A stretch of 40,894 nucleotides of DNA from Verrucomicrobiales bacterium (GCA_028281705.1 JANQJH010000493.1:1-40894), one strand, 5' to 3'; positions 1-8,280 are shown, counted from the first letter of the stretch. The notes: generated from the sequence alone by a model not told the origin. Numbers and translations are program-made.

Positions 1-12
1 ATCGAAATCAAA

Positions 13-56
13 CGAGGCAAGTTTCATGGAGATTGGAATTACGAAATCTTGCCTCG
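13..56. terminator. Long hairpin near the window edge
   Basis: A perfect 9-bp inverted repeat (CGAGGCAAG at 13-21, CTTGCCTCG at 48-56) is extended inward by TTTC/GAAA with one bulged base. It may terminate a gene lying before the window or the leftward araC-type gene. No clear U-tract follows, so the terminator role is a guess. The rest of 61-209 shows no gene that I can support. Confidence 0.35.
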
Positions 57-209
57 GGCATAACTGAAATCCGGTAGTTTATTGTTTTGCAAACCCTAAC
101 TAGGTCAGAAACATCCTCTGAGTTCGTTTCCCAAAAACTGACACTGAACACTTTGGGATCATCCTAGGTTTGGGAGAGGGACCGGCACCTACCGATAAGC
201 ACCCTCACC

Positions 210-269
210 CCAATCATTTTGCCCCCAATCATTTTGCCTCCAATCGTTTTGCCCCCAATCATTTTGCCT
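210..269. repeat. Four tandem 15-bp repeats
   Basis: The unit CCAATCATTTTGCCC occurs four times head to tail (210-224, 225-239, 240-254, 255-269), with single-base differences (last base C/T; CATTTT/CGTTTT in unit 3). It lies 29 bp beyond the stop codon of the araC-type gene. The unit length is a multiple of three, so an open frame runs through it on the plus strand, but that frame is antisense to the regulator and I do not regard it as a gene. Confidence 0.85.
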
Positions 270-298
270 TATCACGATCCCACCCCAACCGACCATCC

Positions 299-1252
299 TC
301 AAGCCACTTTAGCCTGCATCAGCTGGCTGCCGCGCCGGTGATGATGCCGATCCCGATCTTGATGCTGATGCTTGCGGAACTGCGTGGGCGACTCGCCGGC
401 GTAGCGGAGAAAACTCCGGTTGAACTGCGAGAGAGACTGGTAACCCACCTCGAAAGCCACCTCCGTCACCGTCACATGAGGCTTGCGCAGTTCTCTCTTG
501 GCCCAGTCCACTCGAAGCCGGTTGACGTACTCCGTGAAGGTCATCCCCGTCGCCTGCTTGAAGATCTTGCAAAAATAAAACGGACTCACATTGACCGCGT
601 TCGAGAGTTCTTCCAAGGTCAGCTTTTCATCCAAGTGTTCCTCGATGTAACGCTTCGCCTCCGTCACCACCACAGGTTCCGCTTCCCCGTGGGCGAGAAT
701 CAGCTGATCGATGAGAGAAGTGAGATGCAAGCTGAAGATGGCTAACATGGTCACTGTCTGCTCGTAGGTTTCCGCATCGATGACCGAGACCCGCTCATAG
801 GCGGCCAGCAATCGATCCATCCCCTCCTCCTCCACACCCTGGTCGCGGAGAACCTCCGCCAGTTTTCGCAAATCCGCCGCCACCGGCTTTTCATGCCGGA
901 CCTGTCCCGTCCTCAGAAGCGCGATGGTCTCCTCGCCAAAGCGCACCGGCACCGCCGATTCCGTGAGTCCCAGGGGACAAGGTGCGGTCACCGCACGTTC
1001 AACGGCATCACGCATGACCTGGTGATGCATGCTGCGACAGGCCCGGCAAACCTGCGACCCGCCTCCATTGAGCAGACCGCAAAACGAGGCCGGTGCCCAG
1101 GCGCCACCACTGCCGGCATCCCCGTGCATCGGTTGCAAATACAATGTCAGGCCCGTCAAGTCCTGGAAGGCCTCCGCATACGATTGGTAGAGTTTCGTCG
1201 CGCGGATCTTGTCGACAACTTGGCGATTCCGTTCTGCAGTGGTCACGTTCAT
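299..1252 (-). CDS. AraC-family regulator with N-terminal PocR sensory domain
   Basis: A predicted cytoplasmic transcription factor of 317 residues. Residues about 15-180 match the PocR ligand-binding fold: an aromatic 'LTLYLQP' strand, a cysteine-bearing 'CRACRSMHH' segment, and a 'CPLGLTESAVPV' segment. Residues about 195-300 form the double helix-turn-helix AraC domain ('LTLEELSNAVNVSPFYFCKIFKQ' type, then 'VTEVAFEVGYQSLSQFNRSF'). The C-terminus has a His/Arg-rich tail. ATG at 1252 is preceded by a good GGAGG, which supports this start. It diverges from fabG across a spacer with a 19-bp palindrome and an 11-bp direct repeat, which could be operator sites for this protein. The ligand is unknown; PocR domains are known to sense small molecules such as diols or hydrocarbon derivatives. 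Domain assignment is firm, targets are not. Confidence 0.9.
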   Translation of the reverse strand: MNVTTAERNRQVVDKIRATKLYQSYAEAFQDLTGLTLYLQPMHGDAGSGGAWAPASFCGLLNGGGSQVCRACRSMHHQVMRDAVERAVTAPCPLGLTESAVPVRFGEETIALLRTGQVRHEKPVAADLRKLAEVLRDQGVEEEGMDRLLAAYERVSVIDAETYEQTVTMLAIFSLHLTSLIDQLILAHGEAEPVVVTEAKRYIEEHLDEKLTLEELSNAVNVSPFYFCKIFKQATGMTFTEYVNRLRVDWAKRELRKPHVTVTEVAFEVGYQSLSQFNRSFLRYAGESPTQFRKHQHQDRDRHHHRRGSQLMQAKVA

Positions 1253-1268
1253 GGGATGCTCCTCCGGT

Positions 1269-1290
1269 GGTGTTTCAATGGTGTTTCAAT
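1269..1290. promoter_or_regulatory. Tandem 11-bp direct repeat upstream of araC-type gene
   Basis: GGTGTTTCAAT is present twice without spacer (1269-1279, 1280-1290), beginning 17 bp upstream of the regulator's start codon. Tandem direct repeats at about one helical turn are a usual layout for AraC-type operator half-sites, so autoregulation is plausible. A slipped duplication without function is the alternative. Confidence 0.45.
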
Positions 1291-1371
1291 GGACTACCTC
1301 AGACTACCAACGAGGCGCCGCCGGTAAATCCGTAGCCGGCATGGTCCGCCCCTCTTAAAACGGCGTAGGCC

Positions 1372-1390
1372 CGTACGCAATTTGCGTACG
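1372..1390. promoter_or_regulatory. 19-bp palindrome, candidate operator
   Basis: CGTACGCAA and TTGCGTACG flank a single T, giving a perfect 9-bp dyad between the divergent regulator and fabG. It has no following T-run, which favours a DNA-binding site over a terminator. AraC proteins usually prefer direct repeats, so a different dimeric regulator could be the binder. Confidence 0.5.
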
Positions 1391-1498
1391 AATGGCGCGC
1401 CGAGGAGACCGCCCCTGGCTGACATCGGGCCGGCCGATCGGCCCCGATCAAGCCCCAATCAGATGATCCGCCTGCGTCCTTGACCGGCCCTGAAAGGC

Positions 1499-2260
1499 AT
1501 GAGACAGGCGGGAATGGCAGAATTTTCAGATCAAGTTGTCGTCGTCACGGGCGCCGGTCGCGGCATTGGCGAGGCCATCGCCCAGGCATTCGCCGCGGGC
1601 GGAGCCAAGGTGGCCGTCCTCAGCCGCACTGCGGCCAACGCCGAGCGCACCGCCGCCGCACTCAACGAGGCCCACCCGGGCTGTGCCCAGGCCTTTCCCG
1701 TGGATGTGGGCGACTTCGACGCCATGCAGGCCACCGGCAAGGCGGTCATCGAGGCCTTTGGCCAGGTCGATATCCTGGTCAACAACGCCGGTGTGACCCG
1801 CGACGGCCTCTGCATGCGGATGAGCGAGGCCGACTGGGACACCGTGCTCGACACCAACCTCAAGGGCGCCTTCAACGCCTTTCGCGCCTTCCAACGCCCG
1901 CTCTTGAAATCGAAGAGCGCCCGGGTGATCAACATCGGTTCCGTCACCGGAATCATGGGCAATGCCGGACAGGTCAACTACGCGGCGAGCAAGGCCGGCC
2001 TCATCGGTTTCACCAAATCACTCGCCCGCGAATTCGCCAGCCGCAAACTCACGGCCAATGTCATTGCCCCGGGCTTCATCACGACCGACATGACGGATGA
2101 ACTCACCGAGAAGCAGCGCGAAGCCAGCCAGGAAATGATCCCTCTGAAAAGCTTCGGCGAGCCCGAAGACGTTGCTCGAGCCACGGCCTTCCTCGCCGGT
2201 CCCGGTGGCCGCTACATCACCGGGCAGGTGCTGGCGGTGGATGGCGGGATGGCCATGTGA
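1499..2260 (+). CDS. fabG: 3-oxoacyl-ACP reductase-like short-chain dehydrogenase
   Basis: A classical NAD(P)H-dependent SDR of 253 residues. FabG reduces 3-oxoacyl-ACP in fatty acid elongation. Visible motifs are the cofactor loop TGAGRGIG (17-24), NNAG (95-98), the structural Asn (120), and the catalytic Ser148, Tyr161 (YAASK) and Lys165. It ends in DGGMAM, as FabG-type proteins do. A second ATG at 1514 gives the more usual N-terminus 'MAEFSDQVVVVTG', and neither start has a well-spaced Shine-Dalgarno. The stop overlaps the GTG start of the next gene (GTGA), so the two are probably translationally coupled. There are no acpP/fabF neighbours, so a role as a general SDR (sugar or hydroxyacid oxidoreductase) cannot be excluded. 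Confidence 0.85.
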   Translation: MRQAGMAEFSDQVVVVTGAGRGIGEAIAQAFAAGGAKVAVLSRTAANAERTAAALNEAHPGCAQAFPVDVGDFDAMQATGKAVIEAFGQVDILVNNAGVTRDGLCMRMSEADWDTVLDTNLKGAFNAFRAFQRPLLKSKSARVINIGSVTGIMGNAGQVNYAASKAGLIGFTKSLAREFASRKLTANVIAPGFITTDMTDELTEKQREASQEMIPLKSFGEPEDVARATAFLAGPGGRYITGQVLAVDGGMAM

Positions 2261-2976
2261 GCAAGCAAGCTGCGGCAGGCATGACTCCGGAGATCCATCA
2301 CGCCGAGGCCTTCGTCGAGGACGCCCTCGCACTCGTCCTCGCCGAAGCTGAGAAGGCCTACCGTGCTCGGGGCGAATTCCGGCTCTCCCTCTGCGGCGGA
2401 GGCACACCGCGCCCCGTCTACGAGGCCCTGGCCGTGGCTTCAGGCCCCATCGACTGGGCAAAGACCGTCATCACTTTTGGTGACGAGCGCTGCGTCCCCC
2501 CGGATCACGCACGGAGCAATTACCGCATGGCGCGCGAGGCTCTCCTCGATCACGTGTCCATCCCGGATCCGGAAAACCAGGTTTTGCGCATGCGCGGCGA
2601 GTTGCCCCCTACCGAAGCCGCGGCCCACTACGAGGAAACCCTGCGAAGCCACGCCAACCGTTCCGGCGAGGCCATCTTCACCCACGATCTGCTTCTGTTA
2701 GGCATGGGAGAAGACGGACACACCGCCTCCCTCTTCCCCGGCACGACGGCCCTCGATGAAAACGACCGCTGGGTCGTGGCCAATCACGTGCCCAAGTTCG
2801 ATGAGGACAGGATCACCTTGACCTATCCCCTGATCAATGCCGCGAGACACGTCTGTTTTCTCGTGACCGGCGAGAACAAGCGCCCGGTCTACGAAAAGAT
2901 CTTCGCCAGCACTTCGGACGATCCCGCGGCCCGGATCTCACCCGGCGACGGACGCCTCACCTGGTTGATCGGCTGA
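2257..2976 (+). CDS. pgl: 6-phosphogluconolactonase
   Basis: Hydrolyses 6-phosphogluconolactone to 6-phosphogluconate in the oxidative pentose phosphate pathway, a cytoplasmic step. The 239-residue length fits the DevB/SOL family. Family motifs are the phosphate loop 'LCGGGTPRPVYEAL' near residue 45, 'FGDERCVPPDHARSNYRMA' near residue 75, and 'LLGMGEDGHTASLFPG' near residue 147 containing the catalytic-region His. GTG start is inferred from the 4-bp overlap with the upstream SDR gene. No zwf or gnd is next to it, which is unusual but not rare. Pairing with an SDR suggests NADPH-linked metabolism. Confidence 0.92.
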   Translation: MSKQAAAGMTPEIHHAEAFVEDALALVLAEAEKAYRARGEFRLSLCGGGTPRPVYEALAVASGPIDWAKTVITFGDERCVPPDHARSNYRMAREALLDHVSIPDPENQVLRMRGELPPTEAAAHYEETLRSHANRSGEAIFTHDLLLLGMGEDGHTASLFPGTTALDENDRWVVANHVPKFDEDRITLTYPLINAARHVCFLVTGENKRPVYEKIFASTSDDPAARISPGDGRLTWLIG

Positions 2977-2981
2977 TCCCC

Positions 2982-3824
2982 TCAGGGATCGATCTCGGTC
3001 GTTCGTAGCTGGGCGAAGGCGGCCATCAACCGCTCCGAAACCGGCCCCGCACAGGCGGGCAAGGCATTTCCGTCAACCGTGCGCACCGGCTGGACCTCAC
3101 GCAAGGTCGATGTGAGGAATGCTTCCGAGGCCTCTGCCAGAGCCCGCAGAGGCACATTGCGCTGGACAACTTCCAGCCCTTCATCCTGACACAGATCCAG
3201 AACCAGAGCCCTGGTGATGCCGGGCAAACATCCCGAGGCGATGGGCGGCGTGATCAACTCGTCTTCGAAGACGATGAAGACATTGCTTCCCGTCCCTTCA
3301 CAGAGACTTCCCGCCGTGTTGGCAAAGATGGCTTCCGTGCCCCCCTGTTTCTTGGCGTAGGCCAGGGCCACGACGTTCTCGCCATAGGACGTCGTTTTGT
3401 GATTCGTCAGGGCCCCGTGCTCATTGCGGCGAAAGGGCACCGTCACGAGATCGGCTTCGGCTCCGTGACCCGGTAGATCGGCGATGGCCACGAGAACGGT
3501 TGCCGGCGCGTCCCCTTTCTCCGATCCCAGCGGTGCCGGGCCACCCGTGACGGTAATCCGCAGCCGGCCAGAGAGACGCGCATTCGCCCCGATCACTTCC
3601 TCCATGGCCTCCGCCAAAAGCCCTTTTTCCGGCGCTTCCAATCCCAGCACGGCGGCCGAACGCTGCAGCCGTTCCCAGTGCCGGGTGAAGGCGAAGGGTT
3701 TCCCGTCGTAGACAATGAGGGTCTCGAACACGCCATCACCCGTGAGCAAACCGTGATCCGAGGGATCGATGCGTGCCTCGTCCGCGGGAACGAGCCGGCC
3801 ATTCAACCAAACGGAATCGCTCAT
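2982..3824 (-). CDS. PLP-dependent class-IV aminotransferase / aminodeoxychorismate lyase-like
   Basis: A fold-type IV PLP enzyme of 280 residues. Members include branched-chain aminotransferase (IlvE), D-amino acid aminotransferase, and 4-amino-4-deoxychorismate lyase (PabC, folate synthesis). Visible are the N-terminal 'DHGLLTGDGVFETL' segment (23-36), the likely Schiff-base Lys143 in 'NHKTTSYGENVVA', Glu176 in 'LCEGTGSNVF', and the phosphate-binding 'GITRALV' loop. The length and N-terminus resemble PabC and DAAT more than IlvE (usually over 300 residues). The gene converges tightly with pgl (5 bp between stops). Its ATG overlaps the stop of a tiny upstream ORF (ATGA). Class is sure, substrate is not. 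Confidence 0.85.
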   Translation of the reverse strand: MSDSVWLNGRLVPADEARIDPSDHGLLTGDGVFETLIVYDGKPFAFTRHWERLQRSAAVLGLEAPEKGLLAEAMEEVIGANARLSGRLRITVTGGPAPLGSEKGDAPATVLVAIADLPGHGAEADLVTVPFRRNEHGALTNHKTTSYGENVVALAYAKKQGGTEAIFANTAGSLCEGTGSNVFIVFEDELITPPIASGCLPGITRALVLDLCQDEGLEVVQRNVPLRALAEASEAFLTSTLREVQPVRTVDGNALPACAGPVSERLMAAFAQLRTTEIDP

Positions 3825-3946
3825 CAGGATCTCCAGATCTTCTCCATCGAGGATTTCACCGCAGCCTCAGAAGAGAAGGTGAACGAAGAGGCGGCGACTG
3901 CGGACAGAACAAGCATTTTGATAGAGAGAAATCGGCTGGGAGGCAT
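3824..3946 (-). CDS. Possible 40-residue exported peptide ORF, coupled to the aminotransferase
   Basis: A short frame starting at ATG 3946. It has a basic start, a hydrophobic core ('MLVLSAVAASSF') and a small-residue stretch (EAA), which together resemble a signal peptide followed by only about 11 residues. Its stop overlaps the aminotransferase ATG in an ATGA arrangement. It could be a leader that couples translation, the remains of a longer secreted-protein gene, or chance. The frame stays open further upstream to an ATG at 4057. There is no recognised family. Confidence 0.3.
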   Translation of the reverse strand: MPPSRFLSIKMLVLSAVAASSFTFSSEAAVKSSMEKIWRS

Positions 3947-4078
3947 GAAACGTAGTCGGAAGTCGGGACAGTCTGGCGCGGGATCTCGAGCGTTCAAGGA
4001 CTTCAAAAGTGATTTTCTTTTCTTCGCGGCACGGATTGGAAACTTGCCTCCGGGCAAGCTTCCCTTTTGGATGACGCC

Positions 4079-5074
4079 ATGAAAGCCGCCTTTATTCGAG
4101 AAACGGGTTCGCCCGAGCAGATTCTCTATGGTGACCTCGAGGAGCCCCAGCCCAAGGAGAACGAAGTCCGCATCAAGGTCGGAGCGGTCTCGGTCAATCC
4201 CATCGACACCTACCTGCGCTCTGGCACTATCCCCATGGAGTTACCCCTGCCCTATATCGTGGGCAGCGACGTCGCCGGTACGGTGGAGGCCGTGGGTCCG
4301 GGCGCCACGCGTTTCCAGCCGGGCGATCGCGTCTGGGGTTCCAACCAGGGCTTGTTAGGCCGACAGGGAACCTTTGCCGAATCTGCCTGTGTGGACGAGG
4401 CCTATCTCTACCCCACGCCAGAGGGCGTGGAAGACACCGCTGCGGCCGCTACGGCGCTCGTGGGAATCACGGCACATCTCGGGCTGGTCCATCGCGGACA
4501 GCTTCAGGAGGGCGAGACCGTTTTCGTCAACGGGGGCAGCGGCGGCGTCGGATCCTGCGTCGTTCAGATGGCCCGCGCGCTCGGTGCCGGCAAGATCATC
4601 ACCACTGCGGGAGACGAGGAAAAGGCGGATCTCTGCCGCCAACTGGGCGCGGATCACGTCATCCTCTACAAGGAACAAGACGTTCTCCCAGAGGTCGAAA
4701 AACAGGCTCCGGATGGCGTCCATCTCTGGTGGGAAACCGTCCGCGAACCCAACCTGGACACCGCCGTCACTGCCATGGCTCGGGATGGACGGATCATTGT
4801 CATGGCCGGACGCGACGCCCGGGCCGAGCTGCCCGTGGGCCCGTTCTACGCCAAGGGCACGTCCCTCTTGGGCTTTGTCATGTTCATGGTCCCACCGGAA
4901 ATCCAGCGCCGCGCCGCTGAGGACATCAATCGCTGGCTCAGCGATGGCAATCTGAAGCCCCGCATCGACCGCATCCTGCCACTATCGGAGACCGCCACCG
5001 CGCATCGCCTCCAGGAGGAGAGCACCGTGGGCTGCAACGGCACCCTCAAGGGCAAGATCGTGCTTCAGCCCTGA
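4079..5074 (+). CDS. Zinc-independent NADPH:quinone oxidoreductase (MDR family)
   Basis: A medium-chain dehydrogenase/reductase of 331 residues, predicted cytoplasmic, that uses NADPH to reduce quinones or activated alkenes. The N-terminal GroES-like domain starts 'MKAAFIRETGSPEQI'. The substrate-side signature 'VSVNPIDTYLRSG' is near residue 40, and 'GSDVAGTVEAVG' is near residue 62. The Rossmann loop 'VNGGSGGVGSCVVQMA' is near residue 155. The structural four-cysteine zinc loop of alcohol dehydrogenases is absent. ATG 4079 gives the usual family N-terminus; an in-frame ATG at 4067 would add four residues. Transcribed away from the aminotransferase. Physiological substrate unknown. Confidence 0.88.
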   Translation: MKAAFIRETGSPEQILYGDLEEPQPKENEVRIKVGAVSVNPIDTYLRSGTIPMELPLPYIVGSDVAGTVEAVGPGATRFQPGDRVWGSNQGLLGRQGTFAESACVDEAYLYPTPEGVEDTAAAATALVGITAHLGLVHRGQLQEGETVFVNGGSGGVGSCVVQMARALGAGKIITTAGDEEKADLCRQLGADHVILYKEQDVLPEVEKQAPDGVHLWWETVREPNLDTAVTAMARDGRIIVMAGRDARAELPVGPFYAKGTSLLGFVMFMVPPEIQRRAAEDINRWLSDGNLKPRIDRILPLSETATAHRLQEESTVGCNGTLKGKIVLQP

Positions 5075-5120
5075 TCAGCAGAGCCAAGTGGTGCGGCCCT
5101 ATCTACTGAGCCAAAGTGAT

Positions 5121-5138
5121 GCGGACACTCCTGTCCGC
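5121..5138 (+). terminator. GC hairpin after quinone reductase, within a gene-free spacer
   Basis: GCGGACA, a CTCC loop, and TGTCCGC form a perfect 7-bp stem 47 bp after the reductase stop. It lacks a T-run. The stretch 5090-5128 also holds an imperfect direct repeat (GAGCCAAGTGGTGCGG then GAGCCAAAGTGATGCGG), so the hairpin may belong to a dispersed intergenic repeat and not to a terminator. The spacer 5075-5286 shows no credible ORF. Confidence 0.4.
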
Positions 5139-5286
5139 CCAATGTGCGTCCTTGTTTACCAACGTCCATCTTTTCAAGAATGCGGTCTAACTAACCAACA
5201 CACCAGCCATCGCGCCAATTCCGGGTTGACGCTCCCTCCGGCCATTCCAAAATAGGGAACTGACCCCAATTCACGATCAAGCAACC

Positions 5287-5763
5287 ATGAACGTGTCCAT
5301 CATCACCTTGTTGAGAAAACCCTTGGTCCGGGTAGGGAGCATGGCCCTACTCACGCTGACGTTGACCCAATGCGGCGAGCAAACACCGGCGGATCAAGAG
5401 GAGAACGCATCGCCTCCCAATGCCGCCACCCCGGGTGGCGCGACCCAGACCACGGAAGGACCACCTGCCGTCGTCAAATTGGAGGACGTCATTCGCGGAG
5501 TCTGGCAGAGCACTGACCTCGAACGCATGGATTCCGCTCCAGAGAAGATCCAGCTCGATTTCCGGGCCAATGGCGAAGTCACGATGATCATTTACCGGCG
5601 CGGCCATTTCCAAAAGGAGGGTAAATACGAGGTCGTCGACGGCAAGCTCACCCTCCAGATCACCGGGCAAGAGGGCGACACGGTGGATACCAAGTTCGAC
5701 GGCAAGACCCTGACGATCATCGACGTCGATAGCGGCAACGAAGTGGATTTCGAGAAACTCTAG
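5287..5763 (+). CDS. Small lipoprotein with a C-terminal beta-rich domain
   Basis: 158 residues. The N-terminus carries a basic region, a hydrophobic core and a lipobox-like TLTQC with Cys29, so lipid attachment at the membrane is predicted. A linker rich in Pro, Ala and Thr (about 32-58) is followed by a domain of alternating beta strands ('GVWQSTDLERM', 'IQLDFRANGEVTMII', 'GKYEVVDGKLTLQI', 'KTLTIIDVDSGNEVDF'). This is the pattern of lipocalin-like/DUF5640-type domains that begin 'G.W' and test a residue-by-residue threshold sheet. No enzyme motif is visible. It lies upstream of the DUF2760-Hsp70 operon, 91 bp away on the same strand, so it may share its transcript. Function unknown. Confidence 0.7.
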   Translation: MNVSIITLLRKPLVRVGSMALLTLTLTQCGEQTPADQEENASPPNAATPGGATQTTEGPPAVVKLEDVIRGVWQSTDLERMDSAPEKIQLDFRANGEVTMIIYRRGHFQKEGKYEVVDGKLTLQITGQEGDTVDTKFDGKTLTIIDVDSGNEVDFEKL

Positions 5764-5854
5764 GCCTCGGCACTGGGTCGAGGCGGATTTCCCGCGGCGC
5801 GACCTTTCCAACATCGACCTTGCATCCGCTCGCGGATCGGGAAAGCGTGCGCCC

Positions 5855-6424
5855 ATGATCACGCCGATTGTCGCTTTCTCATCCCTGGCTCCCCAAGAGT
5901 GGGGCATGCTCGCCGTCGCTTTCGCCTCCGTGGCCTACGGCTGTTTCGTCTGGGGAAAGAGCAAATCCGCCAAGCCCGAGCCCGTCAAATCCGCCGCCCT
6001 CCCCCCACAGTCGGCGGCCGCGACGCCAAACACCGACGCGGCTGTGGTCACCTTTGTCGGGCTCCTGCAGGAGAAAGGACGGCTCATCGATTTTCTCATG
6101 GATGACGTCACGGGTTACAGCGATGCCCAGGTCGGCGCCGCCGCCCGCGTGGTTCATCAAGGCTGCCAGGCCGTCATGCGGGAGCACCTCACCATCGAAC
6201 CGATCGCTCAAGAATCCGAGGGCGCCACCGTGACCTTGCCTGCGGGCTACGCCACGGGCGACTTCCGCTTGTCGGGCAATGTCACGGGAGAACCGCCCTA
6301 CGAGGGAACCTTGGTGCATCAGGGATGGAAAGTGAGCCAGGTTCGACTGCCGCGCCTCGTCGGCCTCGATGAAGACGGCGAGACGCTCCCGCACATTGCG
6401 CCGGCGCAGGTCGAACTTTCCTAG
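5855..6424 (+). CDS. DUF2760 family membrane-anchored protein
   Basis: 189 residues. One hydrophobic segment (about 16-33) can anchor it in the inner membrane, followed by a Pro/Ala linker (about 38-60). The soluble domain starts 'AVVTFVGLLQEKGRLIDFLMDDV' (written here only as a family landmark around residues 63-85) and ends 'VHQGWKVSQVRLPRL', the hallmark segments of DUF2760. Proteins of this family are typically encoded just before Hsp70 genes, as here. The stop codon shares one base with the possible GTG start of the Hsp70 gene. Function unknown; a membrane adaptor or cofactor for the Hsp70 pair is my inference. Confidence 0.85.
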   Translation: MITPIVAFSSLAPQEWGMLAVAFASVAYGCFVWGKSKSAKPEPVKSAALPPQSAAATPNTDAAVVTFVGLLQEKGRLIDFLMDDVTGYSDAQVGAAARVVHQGCQAVMREHLTIEPIAQESEGATVTLPAGYATGDFRLSGNVTGEPPYEGTLVHQGWKVSQVRLPRLVGLDEDGETLPHIAPAQVELS

Positions 6425-8274
6425 TGGACGCCATGGCCGCATCGCCGTTTGTCGTCGGGATCGATCTGGGCACGAGCAACAGTGCCGTGACCCTCACCGA
6501 GTTCGATGCGGAGAGCCCCTCCCGCATCGACGTTCTCCAGATCACGGGGCCCAACCGGCTGGAGGCCAAACACGCACTCCCCTCCTCGCTCTACCTCAGT
6601 GCGGCAGACGAGTTTCCCACGGGGGCCTTCCAACTGCCGTGGCAGGACGAATCGCCTTCGTGGACCGTGGGCGACTTCGCCAAATCCCACGGCGCGCTGG
6701 TGACGGATCGCCTCGTCTCCTCGGCCAAGTCCTGGCTCTCCAACCCGCACGTCGATCCCCGGTCCAAGGTCCTGCCCTTCGGCTCCCACATTCCGGAAGC
6801 CGAGAAGGTCTCCGCCGTCGATGCCTCCACCCGCTATCTGAGCCATCTCCGGGCCGCCACCCTCCACACGGAAAGGGAAGCCGGCCGTGACCGGTCCCTG
6901 GAAAACGCCTCGGTGGTGATCACCGTTCCCGCCTCCTTCCAGGAGGTTGCCCGCAACCTCACGGTGGAAGCAGCCGAGGCCGCCGGCTTTGCCGAAGTCG
7001 TCTTGTTAGAGGAACCCCAGGCCGCCTTTTACGCCTGGCTCCACCGCGTGGGTGACGGTTGGAGGGAACAGGTATCCCCCGGAGATATCGTCCTCGTCTG
7101 TGACGTTGGTGGCGGCACTTCCGACTTCAGTCTCATCGCCGTGACCGACACCGATGGCCACTTGGGCCTGGAACGTGTCAGTGTAGGCGAACATCTCTTG
7201 TTAGGCGGAGACAACATGGACCTCGCCCTGGCCTACATCGTCCAGGGACAGCTGGCCGAGGGTGGTCACGAGATCGACGAATGGCAACTCTGGGCCGTGG
7301 TCCACGCCTGCCGCCAGGCGAAGATCGAATTCTTTTCCGATCCCAACCTCACAGAAATCCCCATTGCCATTCCCTCACGAGGTTCCAGCCTCATCGGCGA
7401 CTCTCTCTCCGCCACCCTGAGCCGGGAGAGTGTGGAATCCATGATCCTCGACGGCTTCTTCCCCCTGACAAGCATCGAAGATCTGCCCAGTGACGATGCC
7501 TCCGGACTCCAGGAACTCGGTCTTCCCTACGCTGCCGATCCGGTGATCAGCAAGCATCTGGCGCGATTTCTCACCCGAAGCCTGGCCAATCTGCAGGCCA
7601 ATGAGTCGCTACAGTCCTTGGTCGCGGATCGCGGAAACGACGGTTTCCTGCGGCCCGATGCCGTTCTCTTCAACGGCGGGGTCTTCAATGCCGAGGTCGT
7701 GAGCGAGCGCGTCATGGCTTTGTTAGCCTCATGGAACGGCGGTGAGGGCGTCCGCATGCTCGAGGGCGCCGAACCCGACCTCGCCGTGGCCAAAGGGGCC
7801 AGTGTTTACGGTCGCATTCGGGAGAGCGGCCAGGGCGTGCGCATCCAGGCGGGCGTGGCACGCTCCTACTACATCGGCCTGGAGAGTTCCATGCCCGCGG
7901 TGCCCGGATTTCGCCCGCCGATCAAGGCCCTCTGCGTCGTTCCTCAGGGCATGGAGGAGGGCACGGAACTCGTCATCGAGGGCCAGGAATTCGGCCTCGT
8001 CGTCGGTCAAGCGGCCGAGTTTCGTTTTTTTAGCTCCGACATCCGCAGCGGGGACGAGGGCGGGACGCTGGTGCTGAACGCCGATCGCGAGTTGGCGGAA
8101 AACGCCTGCCTCCAGGCCACGCTCCCGGCCATGGAAGGGTTTCCGCCAGGGGAACGGGTCCCGGTGAAAATCAATGCCGTGGTGACAGAGTTAGGCCATC
8201 TTCAGTTATGGATGAAACATGAAGCTTCCGGCGAGCGATGGAAATTCGAACTCGAAGTCCGCGGCGATTCCTAA
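6424..8274 (+). CDS. Divergent Hsp70 family protein (first of a pair)
   Basis: An ATP-driven Hsp70-superfamily chaperone of 616 residues, predicted cytoplasmic. The actin-like ATPase motifs are intact: phosphate-1 'VVGIDLGTSNSAVT' (about 11-24), the 'VPASFQEVARNLTVEAA' helix (about 165), 'LLEEPQAAFYAW', phosphate-2 'VCDVGGGTSDFSL' (about 225-237), 'LLGGDNMDLALA', and the adenosine loop 'VLFNGGVFNA'. The C-terminal region after about residue 470 is a short beta-type module. There is no recognisable DnaK lid or EEVD-like tail, and no J or GrpE gene adjoins. Start may be GTG 6424 or ATG 6433. It is followed 6 bp later by the second Hsp70 gene. Clients unknown. Confidence 0.9.
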   Translation: MDAMAASPFVVGIDLGTSNSAVTLTEFDAESPSRIDVLQITGPNRLEAKHALPSSLYLSAADEFPTGAFQLPWQDESPSWTVGDFAKSHGALVTDRLVSSAKSWLSNPHVDPRSKVLPFGSHIPEAEKVSAVDASTRYLSHLRAATLHTEREAGRDRSLENASVVITVPASFQEVARNLTVEAAEAAGFAEVVLLEEPQAAFYAWLHRVGDGWREQVSPGDIVLVCDVGGGTSDFSLIAVTDTDGHLGLERVSVGEHLLLGGDNMDLALAYIVQGQLAEGGHEIDEWQLWAVVHACRQAKIEFFSDPNLTEIPIAIPSRGSSLIGDSLSATLSRESVESMILDGFFPLTSIEDLPSDDASGLQELGLPYAADPVISKHLARFLTRSLANLQANESLQSLVADRGNDGFLRPDAVLFNGGVFNAEVVSERVMALLASWNGGEGVRMLEGAEPDLAVAKGASVYGRIRESGQGVRIQAGVARSYYIGLESSMPAVPGFRPPIKALCVVPQGMEEGTELVIEGQEFGLVVGQAAEFRFFSSDIRSGDEGGTLVLNADRELAENACLQATLPAMEGFPPGERVPVKINAVVTELGHLQLWMKHEASGERWKFELEVRGDS

Positions 8275-8280
8275 CGGAAC

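Noticed and set aside
170-745. 191-codon plus-strand frame with HPNHFAPNHFA-type repeats
   Set aside because: It starts in a 15-bp tandem repeat and then runs antisense to a well-supported AraC-type gene, without family similarity.
5240-5286. AATAGGGAACTGACCCC as an insertion-sequence or REP-transposase remnant
   Set aside because: The similarity is short, there is no transposase frame, no terminal inverted repeat pair and no target duplication.
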